DNA of 64,000 nucleotides from Anastatus disparis (Eukaryota; Arthropoda; Insecta; Hymenoptera; Eupelmidae): assembly GCA_017163975.1 (NCBI GenBank), contig JAFFSR010000280.1:2418001-2482000 (forward strand). Reading direction: 5' to 3'. The notes beneath the pieces are model-generated. The model made no database searches. It was not told the origin of the DNA and saw only the letters and a list, made by a program, of their open reading frames with translations. Below, one piece after another: positions 53,604 through 63,849 of this stretch. Both the position numbers and the translations under genes were made by a program. How positions within the stretch are numbered: position 1 is the first letter of the stretch; each line of letters opens with the position of its first letter.

Positions 53604-54509
53604 TTTAATTAAATAGCCGTCAAGTGGCCAAAATAAATAAAGAACTAATTACTTTTGTAAATTACGTTCTTATTTAAGGTTAGGTTAGTTTATTAGTATT
53701 ATATAACAGTAGGTTTAGTTTTGATTAATACATTATTATTATTTAATTATTGTAATCGTCGTTGTAAATGAGTTTAACGAGTACAATAAAGCCGAGGTAC
53801 TCCCTAGCATAACCAAACGTGTTAAACCCGGTTACTATTCTTCATTTTCCACCGTCTGATCCTTCCCACTCCTGCCGATCTTACTCTGGTAACTAACTGA
53901 AGCGTCCGGCAACAGGAGAAACACGTATTTCCCCCTCCCGAAAGGGAAAAACGTTACAAAACATATTTTAGTGTTTTGCTCCAAACAATCTTTAACAAGA
54001 CTGTAGAATATTTGCCAATACACTTCAATATAGTGTGGCGTATGCAATAATATTCCATACTATAGAGTATTTTAAAGTTGTATACTCCATTGTATAGTGT
54101 ATTGTTAACTGAATATACTTTAGTTACAAGCAGGGCAGTATGACACCCCAATACCCATTCAGCTAGCTCCATGGGTATTCTACCGAATACGACATACTAT
54201 AACATAAATGTATATATATATATCATCATAGGAGGTTAAGTAAGTACATCATACGAGGGCCGATAAAAATATGGATATGTGTGTATATGCGAATACAGGT
54301 ACACAAATCACCGACAAAATACCATGGATGAATGTATGTGTGTGTGTATGTATATATATATTAAATCAAGCCATAATAAATCTAAGTAATTATAACGCAA
54401 AAGATACGATAAAAATAGAAATATATATACATAAAGGAAATAAAATGTCGCAAACAAGATACTATAGGGCTCAATCAAACATAACAAAGGTAAATATATC
54501 ATAGGCAAA
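53604..54509. other. Region without a recognised gene
   Basis: 53629 has AATAAATAAAG. 53678-53690 has aaggttaggttag, a short match to the arthropod telomere repeat TTAGG. 53860-53960 is pyrimidine-rich and GC-richer. The part after about 54200 seems to belong to the LTR element whose LTR starts at 55341, as its texture resumes at 55215. Confidence 0.3.
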
Positions 54510-55210
54510 CAGGGATATCATATCGACGGTGGCTACGAAAACAAACACAGATGAAAAGAGCCGCGAAAAAAAACACATCGAAATTGTGCCGCGAAAAAAA
54601 ACACGTTTCCAAAAGTGCGGCGAAAAAAAACACATCTCCAAAAGTGCGGCGAAGAAAAACACATCTCCAAAAGTGCGGCGAAAAAAAACACATCTTCAAA
54701 AGTGCGGCGAAGAAAAACACATCTTCAAAAGTGGCGGCGAAGAAAAACACATCTTCAAAAGTGGCGGCGAAGAAAAACACACCTTCAAAAGTGCGGCGAA
54801 GAAAAACACATCTTCAAAAGTGGCGGCGAAGAAAAACACACCTTCGAAAGTGGCGGCGAAGAAAAACACCTCTTGAAAACACAGTGACAATTTTCAAAAA
54901 GGGTGTTTTTCTTCGCCGCACTTTTGAAGGTGTGTTTTTCTTCGCCGCCACTTTTGAAGATGTGTTTTTCTTCGCCGCACTTTTTGAAGGTGTGTTTTTC
55001 TTCGCCGCCACTTTTGGGAGATGTGTTTTTTTGCGTTGCACTTTTGGAGATGTATTTTTTTGCGTTGCACTTTTGAAATGTTTTTTTTTGCGTCACACTT
55101 TTGGAGATGTGTTTTTTTTGCGTCGCACTTTTGGAGATGTGTTTTTTTTCGTAGTCAATTACTCAGCTGTGATAGTTTTCGTAGCCACCGTCGATATAGA
55201 TGTCAAAAAA
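54510..55210. mobile_element. Foldback made of an inverted ~25-bp minisatellite
   Basis: From 54560 to 54870 the unit gcgaagaaaaacacatcttc plus aaaagtg(g)cg repeats about twelve times; from 54905 to 55160 its exact complement repeats about nine times. Both arrays are bounded by inverted tcgacggtggctacgaaaac (54522 and complement at 55177). The centre is near 54888. Long Lys/His/Thr-rich frames cross it in all readings but only reflect the repeats. It splits the 3' part of an LTR retrotransposon. Confidence 0.85.
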
Positions 55211-55330
55211 TAAATAAACAAACAGGGACAGGGGCAAATATATAACAGATGAGTAAACAGGAAAAATAATAAAAAATTTTAGGGTACACATACACAATAA
55301 AAGTGCGAAACATGGTTTCACATTTTTTTT

Positions 55331-55339
55331 AAGGGGGGA
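55331..55339 (+). other. Polypurine tract of an LTR retrotransposon
   Basis: AAGGGGGGA stands two bases before the LTR start at 55341. Polypurine tracts prime plus-strand synthesis and sit just before a 3' LTR, so 55215-55330 is the 3' internal end of the element. Confidence 0.7.
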
Positions 55340-55340
55340 C

Positions 55341-55829
55341 TGTTTTGATTTCACCCTGAGACCATGAAACATATATAGATGGGAGACTCTATCGACAGGG
55401 AGCTAAGAGAATTAGGGTACTAGGTTATCGAGGGATAATTTTCAAATACAGGCCCCTTCTTTTAGGCAGGTACCGATCCTACAACAACAATAACAAGGAG
55501 CTACAACAAAGAAACAACAGGATAACAACGAAACAACGGAAAGCTAAAACAACAAACATCAGAAACAAAACAACGACAGAACAATTAAAGACAAACAAAA
55601 CAACAAAACAAAGGGACTATGAAACAAGCTACAACCATAAACAACAGAGGGCTAAAATAAAACAACAAACAAAGAAACAACAAAACAATTGAAGCCCGAA
55701 ACAAAAGAGCAACAAAACAATAGAACGATCCACCAATGGGAATCAACGAACAGTCAGGAAGAGGGGAATGGCCCTCCCCACTTAGTCGGGGATTCAAGCC
55801 CTATATAAAGAAGGTCCGACAAGGACTCG
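55341..55829 (+). mobile_element. Partial LTR (5' portion), cut by a LINE
   Basis: TGTTTTGATTTCACCCTGAG and the following 490 bases match the solo LTR at 18898-19430 with few differences, including the AACAACAA tracts. At 55829 the match stops abruptly (after gctcgctctc) and LINE sequence begins; the last ~290 bases of the LTR are absent here. Confidence 0.85.
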
Positions 55830-57625
55830 CTCTCCTCATACCCAACTTTACAATATACAGAAAAGATCGCCCTAACGCACAAGGAGGTGGTGGCGTCGCT
55901 GTCCTTGTTAGAAATCCTATTCGTCACAAACCTATCAGCATCAATACGGCCATCACCTGCGAAGTGGTTGGCATTCAAACCGAATTTGCAAATAAGTCCC
56001 TTCGTATCTTCTCTCTTTACTCTCCCCCAAACACCAATAATATGTCCGAGATCCTCCTAATTTTTTATTCTAATACTCTCACCGTCGTTGCTGGAGACCT
56101 GAATGCCAAAAACAAGCATTGGTGTTGTCTCTCAAACAACACTAAAGGAAACTCTCTCTGGAGTTCTCACCTCCGTCACAATTTCTCTATCGAGGCCCCT
56201 GCCTCCCCAACACACTTCCCTGGTACTACTGATCATCAACCAGAAATTTTAGATATTTTTCTCACGAAATATATCTCTCTCGACAAGGACCCTTGGACCT
56301 GCGCAGAGTTAAATTCAGACCACAATCCGGTATACATCGAAATACCAATAAATCCTATCCTCAATCCTCCCACCAAAACAAGCATCGATTTCCTTCATCT
56401 AAAATACATTCTCGAAACATCCTCCTTCAAATGCAGTCAGATACACTCCATCGAAGATATCGATGCAGCTATCCTGAATCTCACAAACGAGGTAACCAAC
56501 TCAATAGAAAAGGCCAGCTCATCCATCACTCCCAAATCCCGCAAAACAAACCTTCCCAGCTCTACAAAAAAGCTAATCGTAACGAAAAATAGAATCCGTA
56601 AACTCTGGCAAACTTATCGAAACCCTATACATCGTACTCGCTTAAACGCTATCCAAAAAGAACTCACCTCAGCTCTTAAAGAAACAAATGACCTTGCTTT
56701 CGAAAACTATATAGCTGAAGCCGAGGCCAACCCTAAAAGCAATTGGAAAATTATCAAATCCCTCCGCAATCGCAAAACCCACTTACCTGCTTTAAAAAGA
56801 GACAATATTTCCTACTCTCTTGATGAAGAGAAAGCCGAAATCTTCGCGGATTCTCTAGAAGAACAATGCTCTCCACTCCCCAGCTCGAACAAAACCTTTC
56901 TTTTCCACGAACACGTTACTGAGACTGTGCAGAAATTTCAATATTCTGACGCCGAATTCCAACACACTTCCCCCCATGAAATCTCGAAAATCATTCGCTC
57001 CCTAAAAAATAGAAAAGCTCCAGGCTCTGACGGCATTTGAAACGGAGTTTTCAAAATTCTTCCCCGCAAACACATTGTCGCTATTACCAACATTGTCAAT
57101 GCAATGTTGAGATTACGATACTTTCCCAAAGCTTGGAAAGAAGCAATAGTTATCCTAATTCCTAAACCCGGTAAGCCCTTAAGCTCGGCATCTAGCTATC
57201 GACCCATCAGTCTACTCTCCTCTTTAAGTAAAATAGCCGAACAGGTCATTCGCTATCGTATTGACCAATTCGTCGAAGAAAAAAGTATCGTCCTCGAATT
57301 TCAATGGATTCCGCAGAAAACATGGCTCAGTTCACCAACTCCTCCGTGTGTCGGAGTTCATAGCCGACAACCTCAACAAGAGAAAACATATCAGCATGCT
57401 CTTGCTAGATGTAAAACAAGCCTTTGACAGAGTCTGGCACGAAGATCTAATCTACAAACTCATTAAACTAGAATTTCCACACTACCTCATAGGCATCATC
57501 AAATCCTATCTCACAGACAGGACCATTCGGGTCCGTGTGGGTAAGTCTCTCTCTTCTCCCAGACCCATAACTGCAGGGGTCCCCCAAGGTTCGAAAATCT
57601 CTGCTCCTCTCTACATGTTAACATA
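55830..57625 (+). pseudogene. Second jockey-like LINE copy: partial ORF2, truncated at both ends
   Basis: From 55831 the sequence matches ORF2 of the minus-strand copy at 38430 onward: IPNFTIYRKDRPN, GGGVAVLVRN, VVAGDLNAKN, LNSDHNPV and, without the frameshift of the other copy, LPALKRDNISYSLDEEKAEI, then RKAPGSDGI. A TGA (57040; GGA in the other copy) stops the frame; RT continues in shifted frames (VILIPKPGKPLSSASSYRPI, DVKQAFDRVW, AGVPQGSKISAP) and ends at 57620, before the YADD motif. The 5' end at the LTR junction fits 5' truncation; the missing 3' end needs a deletion or a later break. Confidence 0.88.
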
Positions 57626-57673
57626 GCAAGATTATCGTAGTGTGACCGCCATGACAGCGCTAGAGCTCAGAAC
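57626..57673. other. Short unique flank with 8-bp target duplication
   Basis: Holds the left copy of CTCAGAAC (57666-57673), repeated at 63029-63036 beyond the giant foldback. Confidence 0.8.
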
Positions 57674-58899
57674 CAGCGTTGTTACAGAAAAAGTTTCGAC
57701 ACGGCACCCCCCACTTTTTTCCTTCAGCTATAGTAGAGTGCCAAAGCAATCTAGGGAGTTTTAGTAACTTTTATATTCTGCGCTTTCTGCTACAGTAGCC
57801 GAGTTTTATACGCTACATATGCTAATTTAGGTTAGGTGATATTTTTATTAAAATAAAAATATCAGTATTCACTCAGAGTATTTATCTCTTTAGAGTAAAC
57901 ATTAATTAAAGAATATAGATGACACTTAATTTTAATTTAGTGAAATTGAAAATATTTATATTAAAACATGCGATGCCAATAGTGGTAGCGTCAGAGAGGG
58001 AAATTCAAAAATACCCAAAATCGGTCAAAAAAAAGTATTGAAAAAAATATTTTTCATGATTTGATAATTAATAATAAATTAAAAGAAAATAAGTTACTAT
58101 AATAAAATTAATTTATTGCACTTATTTATGATTTTATAAATAATTTGAAAATTGTGCATCGATACAGGATTTTTTTTGTATTTTACGTTATTTCAATTGA
58201 AAAAACATAAAATACTAACGGATATCGTTATAAATAAATTATATTATAATTATAATGTACAATAAACAAATAGATATTGTTTTAAATATGAAATTAGATA
58301 ATTAAAACTGAAATGATGTTGTGTTTTATCGACCCTTACCACGAGCGAGACTCATCTTAAGCAAGAAATTTATGCGTAATACTCAAACAATAGACACAAA
58401 AGGTTGAATAAATCAATCGTAAATATTTAAAAGATTACATCCAGCTTTTTTATATCGATTAATTGTTGCATTATTTTATGTAATTTGCTTTTTCATGAAA
58501 ATAAAAATTAAAATAATTTAACATAGCGCTTATTCCGTATTATAATTTATGCCATCATTACTGGAATTATTTTTAAAATTGAACATCAAATTAGTTAAGA
58601 TTAATTATAAGTTATGCGCAAAATATCCATAATTTAAGGGAAATGAATATTTAATAGAACACGAATGTTAATGATAAAAATATTATTCACTCCAGACGCT
58701 GAAAACACAAGAACTTTCAATTTTTTAATAAAAATGTATTAGTAAAATTGAATTTCTTTGCTACCAAGCTCAACCAGGGACCAACTTTTTGTTATCATAA
58801 ATTTAATTATTTATAACCTGGTTGGAAATTATAAATCAAGAAACTAAGGATGATTTTAGAAATAAAATTATTTCTAATCAACATGGAAATATGGTAAAT

Positions 58900-61420
58900 A
58901 CTGTAACGTGAGATATTGTATTTACAAGATTTTTTTAGACAGTGGCGTGTTTTCATATTTCTTAAGTTCTATTTAACCGAATGAGGTTTTATAGTGCTTA
59001 TTTCTTAGCTTAAGACTTATATAATTAAATTGCAATAGTTAAGATTACGAAAAATTAGCCCAGCTTTAATTACGATTCTGTAATGTTCAAAATTCGTATG
59101 AAACCAATATCAAGAGTCGGTTTCCCTTGAGATTTCTCATATTAAAATGTTGAATGATCACTGAATAATGCCATAAATTTATAGTTTTTTACTATAGAAT
59201 AAAGCAGAATTTTCAATTTTTACGTTATTAATTTTCTAACCTTAAATATTCTACTTACAAGATTTTTTTTTAGACAGTTGCGTGTTTTCATATTTCTTAA
59301 GTTCTATCTAGCCGTATAAGGTTTTATAGGACTTATTTTTTAGCTTAAGACTCATATAATCAAATCGCTATTCTTTAATTCACGAAAATCTAGCCGATCT
59401 ATAATTGCGATTCTGTTATTTTTAAAATTCTTATTAAACCAAAATCGAAATTCGGTTTTCCATAGGATTGTTTATACTCAAACGTTGAATTATCACTTAA
59501 TAATACTATAAATTTATAGCAATCTTATGGAAAAGCGACTATTTATCTTGGTTCTATAAGAATTTCGAATATTATACTATCACAATCAGGGATTGGTTGA
59601 TTTTACGTGGACTATTGCGATTTAATAATATAAATATTAGGCAAAATAACGAGTCCTATAAAACCTTATTTGGTTAGATATAACTCGAGAAATGTAAAAA
59701 CATGCCTCCGTCCAAAGAAAATCTTGTAAATACAATATCTGACGTTAGAAAATTGAGATCGTGAGAATTGATATTCGTACTTTATTTTAAAGTAAAAAAG
59801 TATAAATTTATGGTAGTTTCTAGTGATTATTTAACGTTTAAGTATGTAAAATTTCAAGTGAAACCGACACTTAATTTTGGTTTCATACGAATTTTGAACA
59901 TCACGGAATTGCAATTAAAGCTGGGCTATTTTTGGTAAACTTAACTATTGCCATTTGATTATATAAGTCTTAAGCTGAAAAATAAGCACTATAAAACCTC
60001 ATTTGGTTAGATAGAACTCAAGAAATATGAAAACACGCAACTGTCTAAAAAAAATTTTGTAAGTAGAATATTTCAGGGTAGAAGATTATTATCGTAAAAA
60101 TCGAAAATACTGCTATATTCTATAGTAAAAAACTATAAATTTATGGCATTTTTCAGTGATTATATAACATTTTAGTATAAGAAATCTCAAGGGAAACCGA
60201 CTCTTCCTTTAGGTTTCATACGAATTTTGAACATTACAGAATCGCAATTATAGATGGCCTAACTTTTCGTAAACTTAACATTTGCGATTTTATTTTATAA
60301 GTCTTAAGCTAAAAGATAAGCCCTATAAAACCTCATTCAGTTAGATAGAACTTAAGAAATACAAAAACACGCAACTGTCTGAAAAAATCTTGTAAATAGA
60401 ATAATTCACGTTAGAAAATTGATATCGTAAAAATCAAAAATCGTGCTTTATTTTAAAGTGAAGAACTATAAATTTATGGCATTTTTTAGTGATTATTCAA
60501 AGTTTCAGTATAAGAAATCTCATGGGGAACCGACTCTTGATTTTTGTTTTATACGAATTTTAAACATTACAGAATCGCAATTAAAGCTGGGCTATTATTC
60601 GTAAACATAACTATTGCGATTTGATTATATAAGTCTTAAGCTAAAAAATAAGCCCTATAAGACCTCATTTGGTTAGATAGAACTCGAGAAATATGTAAAC
60701 ACGCAACTGTCTAAAAGAAACCTTGTAGATGGAATAATTCACGTTAGAAAATTGTTATCGTAAAAATCAAAAATCGTGCTTTATTTTAAAGTAAAGAACT
60801 ATAAATTTATGGCATTTTTTAGTGTCAATTCAAAGTTTCAGTATAAGAAATCTCATGGGGAACCGACTCTTGATTTTTGTTTTATACGAATTTTAAACAT
60901 TACAGAATCGCAATTAAAGCTGGGCTATTTTTCGTAAACTTAACTATTGCGATTTGATTATATAAGTCTTAAGCTAAAAAATAAGCCCTATAAGTCCTCA
61001 TTCGGTTTGATAAAACTTAAGAAATATGAAAACACGCAACTGTCTAAAAAAAAATCTTGTAAGTAGAATATTTAAGGTTAGAAAATTAATAACGTAAAAA
61101 TCGAAAATTCTGCTTTATTCTATTGTAAAAAACTATAAATTTATGGCATTATTCAGTGATCATTCAACATTTTAATATGAGAAATCTCAAGGGAAACCGA
61201 CTCTTGATATTGGTTTCATACGAATTTTGAACATTACAGAATCGTAATTAAAGCTGGGCTAATTTTTCGTAATCTTAACTATTGCGATTTAATTATATAA
61301 GTCTTAAGCTAAGAAATAAGCACTATAAAACCTCATTCGGTTAAATAGAACTTAAGAAATATGAAAACACGCCACTGTCTAAAAAAATCTTGTAAATACA
61401 ATATCTCACGTTACAGTATT
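58900..61420. repeat. ~340-bp tandem repeat array with an orientation switch
   Basis: Each unit carries the landmarks cttgtaaNtaNaatatNtcac, actataaatttatggcatt, gaaaccgactcttgat, cgaattttgaacattacaga, gcccagctttaat and cctcattNggttagatagaa. Two units run one way (58920-59265, 59265-59600) and at least five run the other way (from about 59690, 60050, 60385, 60715 and 61055). The switch lies near 59600-59690. Units differ by scattered substitutions, with neighbours often most alike, as expected for unequal exchange. Confidence 0.85.
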
Positions 61421-62415
61421 TACCATATTTCCATGTTGATTAGAAATAATTTTATTTCTAAAATCATCCTTAGTTTCTTGATTTATAATTTCCAACCAGG
61501 TTATAAATAATTAAATTTATGATAACAAAAAATTGGTCCCTGGTTGAGCTTGGTAGCAAAGAAATTCAATTTTACTAATACATTTTTATTAAAAAATTGA
61601 AAGTTCTTGTGTTTTCAGCGTCTGGAGTGAATAATATTTTTATCATTAACATTCGTGTTCTATTAAATATTCATTTCCCTTAAATTATGGATATTTTGCG
61701 CATAACTTATAATTAATCTTAACTAATTTGATGTTCAATTTTAAAAATAATTTCAGTAATGATGGCATAAATTATAATACGGAATAAGCGCTATGTTAAA
61801 TTATTTTAATTTTTATTTTCATGAAAAAGCAAATTACATAAAATAATGCAACAATTAATCGATATAAAAAAGCTGGATGTAATCTTTTAAATATTTACGA
61901 TTGATTTATTCAACCTTTTGTGTCTATTGTTTGAGTATTACGCATAAATTTCTTGTTTAAGATGAGTCTCGCTCGTGGTAAGGGTCGATAAAACACAACA
62001 TCATTTCAGTTTTAATTATCTAATTTCATATTTAAAACAATATCTATTTGTTTATTGTACATTATAATTATAATATAATTTATTTATAACGATATCCGTT
62101 AGTATTTTATGTTTTTTCAATTGAAATAACGTAAAATACAAAAAAAATCCTGTATCGATGCACAATTTTCAAATTATTTATAAAATCATAAATAAGTGCA
62201 ATAAATTAATTTTATTATAGTAACTTATTTTCTTTTAATTTATTATTAATTATCAAATCATGAAAAATATTTTTTTCAATACTTTTTTTTGACCGATTTT
62301 GGGTATTTTTGAATTTCCCTCTCTGACGCTACCACTATTGGCATCGCATGTTTTAATATAAATATTTTCAATTTCACTAAATTAAAATTAAGTGTCATCT
62401 ATATTCTTTAATTAA

Positions 62416-62796
62416 GAGGAGGTCGAGTATATCTGTCCTTTTCTAATCAAAGAATTGATTTTTTCACAAAGATTAATAATTGTAGCAAAAAATAAGAAGA
62501 AAGCCCCATCTCGTATAATAAAAAGCAAGATTTTCTTTTATGAGGAAAAATTATTTTTATCGCTTTGTTTTTAAGAAAACCTTGAAAAACTGAATTGTCC
62601 ATCCTAACCTCTATTTTTTAAGTTTTTCAAGGTTTTCTTCAAAACAAATCGATAAAAATAATTTTTCCTCATCAAAGAAAATCTTGCTTTTTATTATACG
62701 AGATGGGGCTATCTCCTTATTTTTTGCTACAATTATTAGTTTTTGCAAAAAAATAAATTCTTTGATTAGAAAAGGACAGAGATATACGACCTGCTC
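62416..62796. mobile_element. TTAA-flanked palindromic MITE inside the giant foldback
   Basis: TTAA at 62412-62415 and 62797-62800 flanks gaggaggtcgagtatatc and gatatacgacctgctc. Inner blocks aagccccatctcgtataata and tattatacgagatggggct pair. The left arm of the giant foldback (57900-57910) has an undivided attaattaaag here, so the insertion is younger than the foldback. A related older copy is at 1215-1605. Confidence 0.87.
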
Positions 62797-63118
62797 TTAA
62801 TGTTTACTCTAAAGAGATAAATACTCTGAGTGAATACTGATATTTTTATTTTAATAAAAATATCACCTAACCTAAATTAGCATATGTAGCGTATAAAACT
62901 CGGCTACTGTAGCAGAAAGCGCAGAATATAAAAGTTACTAAAACTCCCTAGATTGCTTTGGCACTCTACTATAGCTAAAGGAAAAAAGTGGGGGGTGCCG
63001 TGTCGAAACTTTTTCTGTAACAACGCTGCTCAGAACGCCACCTGCTTCGAGCTTGCATAGCAAACTGTCTAATAATATTCAATATTAATTTTATTCTGTA
63101 CTTTTTATTGGAAGCTTA

Positions 63119-63849
63119 ATTAAATTTGATTCACTTGAAGGTACTGGAGCTGATACTGTTAGTGGTATATGGTGTAAAGATTTGCTCAACACAATTATGC
63201 AAAATACACCTCATTCTTGGGCAGATCATACGTCAAAGTGTTTCCCTCCAATTTCAAGTGAATTTTTTCAGCAAAATAGTGTTCCCAAAGAAGAAAATTA
63301 GCAAATTAAGGTACTAATTTTTTACTGTCACTTTGTTAAAACCTTCTTTGCCCTTACTTTTATGATTTCACAACATTTTGTTATACACTTTGACTGTTCC
63401 TATATCTTTTAGTATTTTTAAATCTTCTATTAGAAAGCAGTAGAGGAAGAATACAGGAATTGGGCTTCTATGCGTAATGAGAATGACATTATTGCTCATT
63501 TTTCTGTTTCTAATACACCACCTTTATTCCTTTGTCTATTGTAGAAAATGTTACTAGAAACTGATAGAATTAATCCTATAGCATAAAAGTATTAACAGTA
63601 TTTAAATTTTTTATAATTCTTTTTCAAAGTATTTTTAATAAACATGTTTTTCTTTTTATTTTGAGAGTATTAGAAAGGATAGGAGCAAGAGCTTTATCAG
63701 CACATCTTAGAAAATTCTGTGATTATATTGCCTTTGAAGTTTCAAGCATAGCCTGTGATGGAACGTATGTTAATAAAAGCGTTGATGCTATAAATGATAT
63801 GATATGGAAATATAATGTTGTTACCTTTGACAGATTAATCTTGTGCTTA
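63119..63849 (+). pseudogene. MED12 (kohtalo) fragment, unprocessed pseudogene
   Basis: Three exon-like blocks encode a continuous part of MED12, the Mediator kinase-module subunit: 63119-63310 (FDSLEGTGADTVSGIWCKDL, HSWADHTSKCFPP, FFQQNSVPKEEN), 63434-63588 (KAVEEEYRNWASMRNENDII, NTPPLFLCLL, KMLLETDRINPIA) and 63662-63849 (RVLERIGARALSAHLRKF, NKSVDAINDMIWKYNVVTFD, RLILCL before GTAAGT). Introns of about 120 and 75 bases remain, so it is a genomic copy, not a reverse-transcribed one. Stops occur after KEEN (TAG), in place of Trp in FLCLL-W-KM (TAG), and after PIA (TAA). The rest of the gene is absent to the left, where the giant foldback lies. Confidence 0.88.

Larger units (their letters stand above)
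57674..63028. mobile_element. Giant 5.36-kb foldback element with hAT-like ends
   Basis: Ends CAGCGTTGTTACAG and CTGTAACAACGCTG are exact inverted copies, flanked by an 8-bp duplication CTCAGAAC. CAGNG-type ends with an 8-bp duplication fit the hAT superfamily (P-type elements also make 8-bp duplications). Arms of about 1.59 kb (57674-59265 and 61055-63028, the right one containing a later 381-bp TTAA element) are nearly identical. The 1.8-kb core and the inner arm ends are a ~340-bp repeat in both orientations. No transposase frame is visible, so it depends on an enzyme encoded elsewhere. Its likeness to Galileo/FB-type foldbacks is in layout only. Confidence 0.9.

Noticed and set aside
53678..53690. 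Interstitial telomere (TTAGG)
   Set aside because: Only two partial units; too short to mean more than chance.
54529..55213. Several long Lys/His/Thr-rich frames on both strands
   Set aside because: The 25-bp repeat keeps many frames open at once; all readings mirror the inverted minisatellite.
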